Assembly: GCA_934489015.1 (NCBI GenBank)
Contig: CAKSSN010000007.1
Location: 57,141-121,140 of the forward strand
Direction: 5' to 3'
Source of the DNA: an uncultured Clostridia bacterium
GTDB taxonomy: Bacteria; Bacillota; Clostridia; UBA1381
DNA: 64,000 nucleotides
The notes under the pieces were generated by a model. The model searched no databases. It worked only from the letters and a program-made list of their open reading frames with translations, and was not told the origin of the DNA. Both the position numbers and the translations under genes were made by a program. Numbering within the stretch: the stretch's first letter is position 1; each line of letters opens with the position of its first letter. Below, one piece after another: positions 53,476 through 62,816 of the stretch.

Positions 53476-54075
53476 GTGTCTGAGGAAATGTCGATTGAAA
53501 AGCTTGTAGAACAGTTTCAGCAGCTGCCGGGAATAGGTCCGAAAAGTGCTGAGAGAATAGCTTTTTATTTGCTTGAGAGGATGTCTGCGGAGCGCGTGAA
53601 TACTATGGCGGAAACAATCCGCGAGGCAAAGGAGAAAATAACCTTTTGCCCGGTATGTCAAAATCTGACCGCGACCGTTCCGTGTTCTATCTGCGCTTCG
53701 GGTAAGCGCGACAGGTCTGTTATATGCGTTGTTGAAAGTCCGGAGGACGTTAAGGCGATAGAGGAAACAAACGAATATAACGGTCTTTATCATGTGCTTC
53801 ACGGTGCGCTTTCTCCGTCGGAGGGCATTTCTCCCGATGATATAAAAATAAAAGAGCTTGTAAGCAGGCTTTCGGACGGCTCCGTTTCGGAAATAATCAT
53901 GGCTACAAACCCGACCGTAAACGGAACGGCAACGGCTGTTTATATAGCGCGCCTTATTTCGCCTTTGGGAATTAAGGTAACAAGAATTGCTCACGGAGTT
54001 CCGGTGGGAAGCGGTCTTGAATATGCCGATAAAATCACTTTGATAAAGGCTATTGAGGGCAGACAGACAATTTAG
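53476..54075 (+). CDS. recR: Recombination mediator protein RecR
   Basis: A 199-residue protein with the helix-hairpin-helix region LPGIGPKSAERIAFYLL (about 18-34), the four-Cys zinc finger CPVCQNLTATVPCSIC (Cys58 onward), the TOPRIM motif VVESPEDVKAIE and the C-terminal Walker-B-like segment. With RecF/RecO it loads RecA on gapped DNA. The start is GTG at 53476, nine bases after CGGAGG. It ends the dnaX-ybaB-recR run. Confidence 0.97.
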   Translation: MSEEMSIEKLVEQFQQLPGIGPKSAERIAFYLLERMSAERVNTMAETIREAKEKITFCPVCQNLTATVPCSICASGKRDRSVICVVESPEDVKAIEETNEYNGLYHVLHGALSPSEGISPDDIKIKELVSRLSDGSVSEIIMATNPTVNGTATAVYIARLISPLGIKVTRIAHGVPVGSGLEYADKITLIKAIEGRQTI

Positions 54076-54084
54076 AATTCACGT

Positions 54085-54118
54085 AAAAGGGTGCAGAATT
54101 ATCATACAGCGCCCTTTT
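54085..54118 (+). terminator. Terminator after recR
   Basis: AAAAGGG (54085-54091) pairs with CCCTTTT (54112-54118), with inner GC support from TGC/GCG. Confidence 0.75.
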
Positions 54119-54162
54119 AAATTTTACTTTGAAAAATAATTATAAATTTTTATAATATCCTG

Positions 54163-54191
54163 TTGCAATTTGCCGAAAAATAATGTATAAT
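54163..54191 (+). promoter_or_regulatory. Promoter of the D,D-carboxypeptidase gene
   Basis: TTGCAA (54163-54168) and TATAAT (54186-54191), spacer 17 bp. Confidence 0.75.
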
Positions 54192-54238
54192 AAATATAAT
54201 AAAAACAAGCCGTTTTCTGCGGCGGACGGAGGAGAGAA

Positions 54239-55642
54239 ATGAAAAGGCTTTTATGCTCTTTTATATGCGTTATAACGCTTGCTTTAAATACTGCTGTTTT
54301 TGCAGATGAAATATACCGTGAGGACGAAAGCTTCAAAGCGCCGTCCGTTGACGCCGAAGCGGCTGTTCTTGCCGATATGAAAACGGGCAGGGTTATTTAC
54401 AGTAAAAATCCCGATGAGGAGCTTTACCCGGCGAGTACAACAAAAATTTTAACGGGTATACTTGCGCTTGAGCTCGGGAAGCTCGACGACGTTGTAACGG
54501 CTGACGTTGCGTCGCTTGCGCCGATAACAAACGAGGATTCTCATATGGGAATTTTAATCGGCGAGCAGCTTACAATGGAGCAGCTTATAAACGGTATGCT
54601 TGTTTATTCGGCAAATGACGCGGCAAATATTATTGCAACTCATATTTCCGGCACAAGCGAAAAATTTGTTGAGCTTATGAATACAAAGGCTCGCGAAATC
54701 GGAACGACGCATACCAATTTTACAAATGCATACGGTATTCATGACGCAAATCACTATACAAGTGCGTCCGACCTTGCGCTCATGGCAAGATACGCTATGC
54801 AGAATGAAAAGTTTCGCGAGATTGTTGCGCAGAAAATATATACAATTCCGCCGACAAATAAGTATACTACCGAGAGAAATCTGCCGAGTACAAATTTGTT
54901 TCTCGGTACGGCGCGCTCCCCGAAATTCTATAATAAGAGCGTAACCGGAATTAAAACAGGTCATACAAGCGATGCCGGCTATTGCCTTGTAACGAGCGCA
55001 AAGAAAGAGGATACGGAGCTTTTGTGCGTTGTTTTAAAATGCAAAAATCAGGACGCGTCATATAATACAACAAAAGCGCTGCTTGACTACGGCTTTACAA
55101 ATTATAAAAATACGACCGTTGTAAAGGCAGGCGACGCAGTAACCGATTCAAAGGTTATCGAAGCGAAAAACGACCAGAGGCTTGCGCTTACGGTGTCGGA
55201 GGATATAATGGCGTTGCTTCCGAGCGAAACGGATATTTCCGAGAGTGTTGAAACGGTTTATGATATTCCCGAAAACCTCAGAGCGCCTGTCACAAAGGGC
55301 GACGTTATAGGCAGCGTTTCATATAACTATAAGGGAACAATGATAGGTCATGCAGACCTTATCGCCGCAAATGATGTTGAACGAAACAATCTGCTTTTTA
55401 TATTTAATATGATTGTTCTTGTGCTTACAAGCCCGTTTTTCTTCATCCCGGCAATACTTCTGATTATTATTCTCATAATCAGACGCATAAATATCAGAAA
55501 GCAGGAAAAGCTTAAAAGAATGCGCCGTTTGCATGAAAGGGAAAGCGACCGTATTATGCGCAGCGGCTCAAAAACACCTGTTAATACAAGGTTTAAGGAT
55601 ACGTCAAATAAGCGCAATCCTAATTCAAGATATAAAAAATAA
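54239..55642 (+). CDS. D-alanyl-D-alanine carboxypeptidase (S11, DacF-like)
   Basis: A 467-residue low-molecular-weight penicillin-binding protein: signal peptide (MKRLLCSFICVITLALNTAVFA), catalytic Ser66 and Lys69 in PASTTK, Ser124-Ala-Asn126 in YSANDAAN, and KTG 239-241. It trims the last D-alanine of peptidoglycan stem peptides. The C-terminal domain (about 290-375) is followed by a true membrane helix (LLFIFNMIVLVLTSPFFFIPAILLIIILII) and a very basic cytoplasmic tail, rather than the usual amphipathic anchor. GGAGGAGA precedes the ATG. Confidence 0.94.
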   Translation: MKRLLCSFICVITLALNTAVFADEIYREDESFKAPSVDAEAAVLADMKTGRVIYSKNPDEELYPASTTKILTGILALELGKLDDVVTADVASLAPITNEDSHMGILIGEQLTMEQLINGMLVYSANDAANIIATHISGTSEKFVELMNTKAREIGTTHTNFTNAYGIHDANHYTSASDLALMARYAMQNEKFREIVAQKIYTIPPTNKYTTERNLPSTNLFLGTARSPKFYNKSVTGIKTGHTSDAGYCLVTSAKKEDTELLCVVLKCKNQDASYNTTKALLDYGFTNYKNTTVVKAGDAVTDSKVIEAKNDQRLALTVSEDIMALLPSETDISESVETVYDIPENLRAPVTKGDVIGSVSYNYKGTMIGHADLIAANDVERNNLLFIFNMIVLVLTSPFFFIPAILLIIILIIRRINIRKQEKLKRMRRLHERESDRIMRSGSKTPVNTRFKDTSNKRNPNSRYKK

Positions 55643-55650
55643 ATTTTATG

Positions 55651-55684
55651 AAATTCTCATAGCGTTCGCTGTGAGAATTTTTTT
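55651..55684 (+). terminator. Terminator after the carboxypeptidase gene
   Basis: AAATTCTCA pairs with TGAGAATTT around AGCGTTCGCTG, followed by a T run. Confidence 0.85.
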
Positions 55685-55703
55685 AACAGAATTAAAATAG
55701 GAC

Positions 55704-55732
55704 TTGACAAAAATAAAAATATGTGATATATT
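55704..55732 (+). promoter_or_regulatory. Promoter of the IclR-GRE-GH43 operon
   Basis: TTGACA (55704-55709) and TATATT (55727-55732), spacer 17 bp. Confidence 0.8.
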
Positions 55733-55769
55733 TATTATATCGTAATAAATATATAAAGAGGTGTGCTGT

Positions 55770-56498
55770 ATGTCGAAAGCTCCTGCTGTTGACAATGCGC
55801 TTAAAATTATAGAATTTTTTTCACAATGCAATGAAGAGATAGGAATATCTGATATTTGTAATTCACTCGGAATTAATAAAAATATGACTTCAAGAATTAT
55901 TGAAGCTCTTTTGGAGGAAAAATGGATATATTTAAGCAATGAAAATCAAAAGAAATATCGTTTTACCGTCAAACCGTTTTCGCTGATTTCAAAGAGTATT
56001 CCCCAGCGTGCTTTATGTGAAATTGCAGAGGGTGAGCTGAAAAAATTAAATAAGCTTTTGGGTGATTCGGTTTATCTCGGAATAAAAAACGGGAAAAACG
56101 TTTTATATCTTTTACATTTTGACTCAACAAAAGAGGTGCGAATTAACGGACGCGTAGGCGGAGAATATCCTCTTCATACCTCAGCGCCGGGAAAGGTGCT
56201 TCTTGCATACTCAGACGAGAAAGAAGCCTATTTTGCATCGGAAAGTGAAATATCACGTTTTAATAAAGAGGCAGATAAAATACGCCTAAGCGGCTATGCG
56301 ATTGATGATGAAGAATTTGCGAAGGGAATTATATGCATAGCCTGTCCCGTGTTTGATCATACAGGCGCCGTTGCCGCTTCAATCGGTATTTCAAGTCTTA
56401 CGATATACGATGATATTAAGTCGCTTACGGAGAAAAAATATCCGCTTCTGAGAGAAGCGGCGATTAATATCTCAAAAAGTTTCGGAATGGAGAACTGA
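55770..56498 (+). CDS. IclR-family transcriptional regulator
   Basis: A 242-residue regulator with an N-terminal winged helix (AVDNALKIIEFFSQ.. GISDICNSLGINKNMTSRIIEALLEEKWI) and a C-terminal ligand-binding IclR domain (RVGGEYPLHTSAPGKVLLAY.. GIICIACPVFDHTGAVAASIGIS). IclR regulators respond to small acids or sugar derivatives. The ATG at 55770, eight bases after AAAGAGG, is chosen over an in-frame GTG at 55761. Two bases separate it from the glycyl-radical enzyme gene, so it most likely controls this operon. Confidence 0.92.
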   Translation: MSKAPAVDNALKIIEFFSQCNEEIGISDICNSLGINKNMTSRIIEALLEEKWIYLSNENQKKYRFTVKPFSLISKSIPQRALCEIAEGELKKLNKLLGDSVYLGIKNGKNVLYLLHFDSTKEVRINGRVGGEYPLHTSAPGKVLLAYSDEKEAYFASESEISRFNKEADKIRLSGYAIDDEEFAKGIICIACPVFDHTGAVAASIGISSLTIYDDIKSLTEKKYPLLREAAINISKSFGMEN

Positions 56499-56500
56499 TT

Positions 56501-58567
56501 ATGGCACTGTGTAATGAAAGGCTTGAAAGCTATATAAGAAATAAACATTTTGATTATCTGAACGGACTTTCGGGAGAAAAGAGATTTACCGAAAAATTCA
56601 GACTTATGCTTGAAGAAACAGGTCTTGAAATAAGGACGGAGGATAAAATTGCCGGGTGGTTTACCTTTGACGGAGAGGACTGCGAATATAGGCTGTTTGA
56701 TGATGAAAAGCTGAACGGAGCGGAAGAGAAAATAGTAAGCGGTCCTGAAAAATTTGCAAGCAAAACATCGGTTGACAGAGGTCACACTTTAGTTGACTAC
56801 GGCAGAATAATTTCATCCGGTCTTTGTGCATATGAAAAAGAGCTTGACGAAGAAATAAAGAAATTCCCCGAAGATAAATATCTTGCCGCAATGAAGGAAA
56901 CGCTGAAAATTGTTTTTAATTTCACTCAGCGCATCGCCGGCTTGGTTTATAATAGAGCGCAGAGCTGTTCGGGAGTAGAAAAAAAGAAGCTTTTATCCGT
57001 TTGTGAAATGGTTAAAAGACTGCCGTTTTATCCGGCGGAAAGCTTTACAGAGGCAGTACAGTCAATATGGATTATTCATTTTTTGCTGCCTTTGGCGGAA
57101 AACGCATGGTACAGTATATCTCTCGGAAAATTTGATGAGTATATGTATCCGTTTTACAAAAAAGCAATTGACGGCGGAGCGGAAAAGGGAGAACTCAAGG
57201 AAATACTATATAATTTTTACAGTCTTTTAAACAGTTATGCCGACGGAGCCTGTCTTTTGAATATCGGAGCGCAGTACAATGAGCTTTCAGAGCTGATTAT
57301 AGAATGTCAAAAGGAATTTAAAATGCCGGCTCCGATTTTAGGGGCGAGAGTTAATGATGATACTCCAGACTGCATATGGAATATGCTGATAGATGAAAGC
57401 CTTTTTTCTATGGGACAGCCCACATTTTACAGTGAGAAATCATGCATAAAAGCACTTTGCGAAAGAGGAATATCGGATATTGATGCACAGCGTTTTTCTA
57501 ATAATTCCTGTATGGGTATAGGCCTTGCGGCAGAAGAATTTAACAGTATGTGGGGCTGTGTTTTGTGTGTTCCGGCAATTGTCAGAGCTGCTGTTGACTG
57601 CGGGAAAATATCGGATATGTGTGATATAACCGTTTCGGGCATAAGTGCGCCAAAAAGCCTTGATGAGCTTTATAAAAATTTTGAAAAATGCGCTTTATAT
57701 CTAATTGACATATGTGTAAAATCATATGAGAAAAGAGCGCAGCTAAGCGAAAAAACAATGCCTGACTGCTTTGTATCGCTTCTTACCGACGGGTGCATTA
57801 AAAATCATCGTGACAGAATAAGCGGTGCAAATTATCATAATGTAACGATTGAATGTATGGGTATGGTAAATGCGTCCGATGGAATATATGCGATAGACCG
57901 CCTTGTGTTCGGCGAAAAAAAGTATGCTCTTGATTATTTTATAAATGCCGTAAAATGTAATTATAAAGGCTATGAAACGCTCCGGTCAGATGTTGAAACG
58001 TGTGCCAAATTCGGTGAAAATTCGGATGCTGATTTGTTTGCGGCAAGGCTTGCGGAGATTTTGCAAAGGATTATAAGAGGCTTTGACCATGACAATGTTC
58101 ATTTCCTGCCATCGCTGCATACTCTTGACCATAACGTAACCTATGGAGAGCTTTGGGGAGCCGGATTTGACGGAAGATGTTCGGGAGAGCCGTTTGCAAA
58201 AAATGCCGATGCGTCAAATAAGGTCAGAAGCGGCAGCCCAACATCAATGATTTTGTCGTCGTCAGCTTTGCCGCAGTATAAATTTTTCGGCGGACAGCCG
58301 ATTGATGTTAATTTTCAGCCGAGTATTGTAAAAAATCACAAAAACGAAATAAGAACGCTTGCAGAGGTTTATTTTGAACGCGGCGGCTTGCAGTTTCAGG
58401 TAAATTCGCTGTCATCGGATATTTTGAAAAAGGCGGTAGAAAATCCCGATATGTATCGTGATCTTGTTGTGAGAATAGGTGGATTTAGCATTTATTTTTG
58501 CAGAATATCAAGAAAATCTCAGGAAGAATTTATTGAAAGATTTGAAAAGGAAGAAAGGGATGTATGA
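56501..58567 (+). CDS. Divergent glycyl-radical enzyme (PFL-like superfamily)
   Basis: A 688-residue protein with PFL-like domain character (FTEAVQSIWIIHFLLPLAENAWYSISLGKFDEYMYPFY; AQRFSNNSCMGIG; GSPTSMILSSSALP; DVNFQPSIVKN). A candidate active-site Cys337 lies in NNSCMGIG and a C-terminal glycyl-radical box VRIGGFSIYF has Gly661. Family members make a Gly radical that is passed to this Cys. The dehydratase/CutC consensus GCVE is not present, and the protein is shorter than PFL, so the reaction is unknown; a sugar- or diol-cleaving step is suggested by the neighbouring glycosidase. No radical-SAM activase is within the window. Its stop overlaps the GH43 start. Confidence 0.82.
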   Translation: MALCNERLESYIRNKHFDYLNGLSGEKRFTEKFRLMLEETGLEIRTEDKIAGWFTFDGEDCEYRLFDDEKLNGAEEKIVSGPEKFASKTSVDRGHTLVDYGRIISSGLCAYEKELDEEIKKFPEDKYLAAMKETLKIVFNFTQRIAGLVYNRAQSCSGVEKKKLLSVCEMVKRLPFYPAESFTEAVQSIWIIHFLLPLAENAWYSISLGKFDEYMYPFYKKAIDGGAEKGELKEILYNFYSLLNSYADGACLLNIGAQYNELSELIIECQKEFKMPAPILGARVNDDTPDCIWNMLIDESLFSMGQPTFYSEKSCIKALCERGISDIDAQRFSNNSCMGIGLAAEEFNSMWGCVLCVPAIVRAAVDCGKISDMCDITVSGISAPKSLDELYKNFEKCALYLIDICVKSYEKRAQLSEKTMPDCFVSLLTDGCIKNHRDRISGANYHNVTIECMGMVNASDGIYAIDRLVFGEKKYALDYFINAVKCNYKGYETLRSDVETCAKFGENSDADLFAARLAEILQRIIRGFDHDNVHFLPSLHTLDHNVTYGELWGAGFDGRCSGEPFAKNADASNKVRSGSPTSMILSSSALPQYKFFGGQPIDVNFQPSIVKNHKNEIRTLAEVYFERGGLQFQVNSLSSDILKKAVENPDMYRDLVVRIGGFSIYFCRISRKSQEEFIERFEKEERDV

Positions 58568-59439
58568 TGAGTATAGGTATTACAGAAAGCAATGTGGAAA
58601 GGCTTAGAGATCCGTTTGTGCTTGTTGAAAACGGAAAATATTATATGTACGGCTCCGGCTGGATAGCATATAAAAGCGATGGAGATTTAACTAAGTGGGA
58701 AAGGCTTGAAAATGAGCTTGTTATAGCACCGTCGGATTTTGAAAAAAACAGATGGGCGCCGGAGGTACATAAGTATAAGGGCGAATATTATATGTTCACT
58801 ACATATTATTCATCGGTAACAAAACATAGAGGCTGTACAATTTTAAAGTCATGCTCTCCTGAGGGGCCGTTTCGTCAGATAAGCGCCGGACACGTTACGC
58901 CTGGTGACTGGGACAGCATAGACGGAACATTTTTTATTGACAGTGAGGGGCAGAATTGGATGATTTTTGTTCATGAATGGACGTCAACCTTTGATGGAAT
59001 AGGCACAATGGCTGCGGCAAAGCTTTCGGATGATCTGACGCATTTTATTTCCGAGCCGATAGAGCTTTTTCGCGCCGATGATCCGAAATGGGCAAATAAC
59101 AGAGTGACGGACGGGTGCTATATGTACACAACAGGCGGCGGCGGGTTGCTGATGATTTGGTCTAATTTTGAGGGCGATGAAAACTATTGCGTCGGAATTG
59201 CGCATAGCGAAAACGGAAGAGTGGATGGAAAATGGGTACAGGAGGAAAGACTGTTGTTTTCAAAGGAAATATCGGGGAAATATGACGGAGGACACGGAAT
59301 GATTTTTACGGGACTTGACGGAAAAAAATATCTTTCAATTCATTCTCCGCAAAAAATCACGGAAAAGGGAGAAAAGGAAAAACCGGTGTTTATACCGATA
59401 ACGGAAAGAAACGGAAGCATTGAATGTGAAACCGTATAA
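58564..59439 (+). CDS. Glycoside hydrolase family 43-like protein
   Basis: A 291-residue cytoplasmic five-bladed beta-propeller enzyme. The general-base Asp is in LRDPF (residue 16), the pKa-modulating Asp in SIDGTFF, and a catalytic acid Glu is likely in NRWAPEVHKY; repeated blade phrases are YYMYGSGW, YYMFTTYY and WMIFVHEW. GH43 enzymes are mostly arabinofuranosidases, xylosidases or arabinanases. No signal peptide, so it would act on imported oligosaccharides. The start at 58564 overlaps the previous stop by 4 bp (58567 is also possible). It is the last gene of the IclR operon. Confidence 0.85.
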   Translation: MMSIGITESNVERLRDPFVLVENGKYYMYGSGWIAYKSDGDLTKWERLENELVIAPSDFEKNRWAPEVHKYKGEYYMFTTYYSSVTKHRGCTILKSCSPEGPFRQISAGHVTPGDWDSIDGTFFIDSEGQNWMIFVHEWTSTFDGIGTMAAAKLSDDLTHFISEPIELFRADDPKWANNRVTDGCYMYTTGGGGLLMIWSNFEGDENYCVGIAHSENGRVDGKWVQEERLLFSKEISGKYDGGHGMIFTGLDGKKYLSIHSPQKITEKGEKEKPVFIPITERNGSIECETV

Positions 59440-59463
59440 AAGGCTTATATTTTAAAAAATTTT

Positions 59464-59494
59464 GGAGCTGTTTAAATTTTAAACAGCCCCTTTT
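59464..59494. terminator. Bidirectional terminator
   Basis: GCTGTTTAAA pairs with TTTAAACAGC, flanked by GG/CCCC and a T run, between the convergent GH43 and AraC genes. Confidence 0.8.
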
Positions 59495-60263
59495 ATTTTC
59501 TGCTGCTTTTTCTGTACTCCGTCGGCGTACAGCCGACGGATATTCCGAAGCGCCTTATAAAGCTTGCCGAGTCGTTAAATCCGCTTTCGAGGCACACCTG
59601 AGTTATCGGCAAATCCGTAAAGGTTAAAAGCTTTTTGGCATAAGAAAGGCGCAGGTTGTTGAGATATTTTTTAAATCCCATACCGGTTTTGCTTTTAAAA
59701 AGCGCCGAAAAATATGACGGCGTAAGACCGGCGTTTTCTGCGGCTGTTTCAAGCGTCAGAGGACCTCTGAAATTTTCGAGAATATAAAGCTCGGCGCTTT
59801 GAATTTTTGTATTTTGCTCATTGCCGCACATTTTACAAAGCTTTGTGAGCAGACAGTTTAAAAGCGCCTTTGAGTATTCTATATCCTCAAAGTTTTCGCA
59901 AAGCTCCTTTATCAGAGCTGTTGCAAGGCTGCTTTTTTTATGAAGGTCAAAGCTGTTTTCGCCGCTGCTTATAATTTTTGAAATAAGCTTTTCGTCGGCA
60001 ATGGATAGGTCAAAGCTTATATTAAATATTTCCGCATTGTTCAGCCAAACCCTGTGAAAGCTCATGGGAGATGTGAAAAAAAGCATATCCGGGCAAACGG
60101 CAAACCGCTTGCCGTCTATAAAATAATCTCCGCTGCCGCTGATTATATATTCAATTTCAAAATAGTCGTGCCAATGCGAAACAAACGTGTAGTTAATATT
60201 TCTCATTGACGCGGCTATAAATTTATTTTTTATTTCAAACTCCTTTGAATACATTGAAAACAT
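59493..60263 (-). CDS. AraC-family transcriptional regulator
   Basis: A 256-residue regulator with an N-terminal cupin sensor (about 25-110, HWHDYFEIEYIISGSGDYFIDGKRF) and C-terminal double helix-turn-helix (about 155-250, GPLTLETAAENAGLTPSYFSALFKSKTGMGF.. PITQVCLESGFNDSASFIRRF). Such proteins usually activate sugar-use genes. AAAGGAGG lies eight bases before the ATG, and a perfect -10 with TTGACT at 17 bp lies just upstream (60287-60315). It is divergent from the GH2 gene, which it probably controls. Confidence 0.92.
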   Translation of the reverse strand: MFSMYSKEFEIKNKFIAASMRNINYTFVSHWHDYFEIEYIISGSGDYFIDGKRFAVCPDMLFFTSPMSFHRVWLNNAEIFNISFDLSIADEKLISKIISSGENSFDLHKKSSLATALIKELCENFEDIEYSKALLNCLLTKLCKMCGNEQNTKIQSAELYILENFRGPLTLETAAENAGLTPSYFSALFKSKTGMGFKKYLNNLRLSYAKKLLTFTDLPITQVCLESGFNDSASFIRRFGISVGCTPTEYRKSSRK

Positions 60264-60286
60264 TTTACCTGCCTCCTTTAAAATTT

Positions 60287-60315
60287 ATTATAACAAAAAT
60301 AATAAAAAAAGTCAA
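60287..60315 (-). promoter_or_regulatory. Promoter of the AraC gene
   Basis: On the minus strand TTGACT (60315-60310) and TATAAT (60292-60287), spacer 17 bp. Confidence 0.8.
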
Positions 60316-60338
60316 TAAAAACATAAAAAATGCAAAGC

Positions 60339-60377
60339 TTAATCTTGTTTTTTCTGCTAATATGAAGTTAAGATTAA
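60339..60377 (+). promoter_or_regulatory. Possible operator upstream of the GH2 gene
   Basis: TTAATCTT (60339-60346) and AAGATTAA (60370-60377) form an inverted repeat around a TAATAT-like -10 (60358-60363), in the divergent AraC/GH2 gap. The regulator that binds is not shown; the AraC protein is the obvious candidate. Confidence 0.4.
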
Positions 60378-60402
60378 TTTTATTCGGGGAGGGTTTAGTG
60401 AA

Positions 60403-62670
60403 ATGACAGAGTTAAAAACAAAATGGAAGCTGTATTTTTTTGAGCAAAACAGCGTTAAGATTAATAAGCCGAGTGAGCTTACGGGCAGCGGCTGCGATTG
60501 TATACCGTGCAGCGTTCCGGGAAATGTTGAGCTTGATTTATCGGCGGCAGGGTATCTTCCGGCGGACTTGTATATGGGTGAAAATATAAGGCAGGCTGAA
60601 AAATTTGAAACGTATGAATGGTGGTATATGACATCTTTTTCATCTGAAGCGCCGGAGGAAAATCAAAGACTTTTTCTGCATTTTGAGGGCGTTGACTGCT
60701 TTGCGGAGGTTTATTTAAATGATTTTAAAATAGGCGAGTCGGATAATATGTTTATTCCGTTTGAGTTTGACATAACGCCTTATTTAAAAGGCGGTGAAAA
60801 TACGCTTGCAGTGCGCCTCAGGTCTGCTGTTTTGGAGGAAAATAATATTGACACGGAGCTTTATACAATGGCGAATTTGTGGAAAAGACAAACTCAGTCG
60901 GCATATGTAAGAAAAGCACCGCACAGCTATGGGTGGGATATAATGCCCAGAGCGGTAAGCGCGGGAATATGGCGCGGAGTTTATCTTGACTACAGAGACG
61001 ATTTTTATATAAAGCAGCTGTATGCAGCCGCAAGAAGTATATCCGAAGAAAAAGCCGAGCTGCTTGTTATGTATGAGCTTTCCTTGCCGCAAAGCGCTTT
61101 CGGGAAGAAAATAGAGGTCAGCATAGAGGGCGTGTGCGCAGATAGCAGCTTTAAGGCTGTAAATTTAATTCGTTCAAAGGCAGGCAGCTTTATAGCTTCT
61201 GTAGAAAAGCCAAAGCTTTGGTGGCCGCGCGGATACGGAAAAGCGGAGCTTTACAAGACTTCTTTTTCGGTTTTTCTTGACGGTGAGGAAAAAGCAAAAA
61301 AAGAATTTAATCTCGGAATAAGAACCGTTACGCTTGAACATACAGATGTAACAGACGGAAAAAACGGACATTTCAGATTTATAGTAAACGGCGAGGAAAT
61401 AATGGTTAAGGGCTCTAACTGGGTGCCTATGGACGTATATCACAGCCGCGACAGACAAAGATACGAAAAGGCGCTCGGTTTGGCAGAGGATATAGGCTGT
61501 AATATGCTGCGCTGCTGGGGCGGAAACGTTTATGAGGATCATGAGTTTTTCGACTTTTGTGATAAGCACGGAATTATGGTGTGGCAGGATTTTTCAATGG
61601 CTTGCTTTTTATATCCGCAGGATTTGGATTTCCAAAATAAAATAAAAAAGGAAGCTCAAACGATTGTAAAAAGACTCAGGCAGCATCCGTCAATAGTTTT
61701 GTGGGCAGGCGATAATGAATGTGACTGGGTTTTGTCAAGACATCAAAATCCGAATATGACAAACGTAATTACAAGAGAGGTATTGCCGTCGGTTGTTTTA
61801 AATAACGATTTTTTCAGGCCGTATCTTCCGAGCTCGCCGTTTATGTCTGAAAAGGCAGGCGGAGAAAGCGATATGCCGGAGGATCATCTTTGGGGGTGCA
61901 GGATATATTATAAGAGCGATTATTATAAAAATTCAAATGCACATTTTGTAAGCGAAACAGGCTATCACGGCTGCCCGTCGGTAAAGTCTTTAAAGAAATT
62001 TATAGAGCCGCAGGCGCTGTGGCACTATAAAAATAACTCACAGTGGATTTTTCACTCGTCCGACCAGAATAATGATCCGTCGCGCGTTATGCTTATGGAA
62101 AATCAGATTTTGCAGATGTTCGGAATATATGCGTCCGATTTAGAAGAGTTTTCTCTTTTGTCGCAGCTGTCGCAGGCGGAGGCAATGAAATATTTTATAG
62201 AGCGTGTGAGAATTGACAGACCGCGCAAAAGCGGCATAATATGGTGGAATTTAATTGACGGCTGGCCGCAGCTGTCCGACGCGGTTGTAGACTATTATTA
62301 TGAAAAGAAAATAGCGTATTATTATATAAAAAATTCCCAAAGACCGTTTTGCATTTTTCTTTCCGAGCCGAACGAAAACGAGCAAAATGTTGTTGCGGCA
62401 AATGATACAAATGATTTATCAAGCGGAAGCGTTGTTATTTATGACGGAGAAACGCGTGAGGAGATTTTTGCAGCCGATTTTTCGGTCGGGAAAAACCAAA
62501 ATAAAAAGCTTGGTGTTATCAAAACGGATTATTCGCAAAAGCGGCTGCTTATAATTAAGTGGTCAAATAACGGCGAGCGCGGCGGAAATCATTATATAAG
62601 CGGCTTTGTACCGTTTGACGCGAAGCGATTTATCTCTTGGCATGAGATAATCAAAAAGGAGTGCTTATGA
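60403..62670 (+). CDS. GH2 beta-mannosidase-like enzyme
   Basis: A 755-residue cytoplasmic enzyme with the GH2 layout: sugar-binding jelly-roll (about 1-180, YEWWYMTSFS.. HFEGVDCFAEVYLN), immunoglobulin-like domain (about 195-305), and TIM barrel (about 310-640) with acid/base Glu439 in WAGDNEC and nucleophile Glu518 in FVSETGYHG. KLWWPRGYG, MVKGSNWVP and MLRCWGGNVYEDHEFFDFCDKHGIMVWQDF fit beta-mannosidases better than beta-galactosidases. It would split terminal mannose from imported manno-oligosaccharides or N-glycan pieces. The start is ATG 60403 behind GGGGAGGG. It lies opposite an AraC regulator. Confidence 0.9.
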   Translation: MTELKTKWKLYFFEQNSVKINKPSELTGSGCDCIPCSVPGNVELDLSAAGYLPADLYMGENIRQAEKFETYEWWYMTSFSSEAPEENQRLFLHFEGVDCFAEVYLNDFKIGESDNMFIPFEFDITPYLKGGENTLAVRLRSAVLEENNIDTELYTMANLWKRQTQSAYVRKAPHSYGWDIMPRAVSAGIWRGVYLDYRDDFYIKQLYAAARSISEEKAELLVMYELSLPQSAFGKKIEVSIEGVCADSSFKAVNLIRSKAGSFIASVEKPKLWWPRGYGKAELYKTSFSVFLDGEEKAKKEFNLGIRTVTLEHTDVTDGKNGHFRFIVNGEEIMVKGSNWVPMDVYHSRDRQRYEKALGLAEDIGCNMLRCWGGNVYEDHEFFDFCDKHGIMVWQDFSMACFLYPQDLDFQNKIKKEAQTIVKRLRQHPSIVLWAGDNECDWVLSRHQNPNMTNVITREVLPSVVLNNDFFRPYLPSSPFMSEKAGGESDMPEDHLWGCRIYYKSDYYKNSNAHFVSETGYHGCPSVKSLKKFIEPQALWHYKNNSQWIFHSSDQNNDPSRVMLMENQILQMFGIYASDLEEFSLLSQLSQAEAMKYFIERVRIDRPRKSGIIWWNLIDGWPQLSDAVVDYYYEKKIAYYYIKNSQRPFCIFLSEPNENEQNVVAANDTNDLSSGSVVIYDGETREEIFAADFSVGKNQNKKLGVIKTDYSQKRLLIIKWSNNGERGGNHYISGFVPFDAKRFISWHEIIKKECL

Positions 62671-62816
62671 GCAGAGGTAACAAAAATATTCCTTTGCGGC
62701 GCGAAATAATATTTAATTTGATGAAATGCCCGTAAATTGTCGTCAGCTCTGAAAATTTTCACTGTATTTGTGGTAAAATATATAGCAGTGAAATATAAAA
62801 AGGAGCTGTCGGAGCA

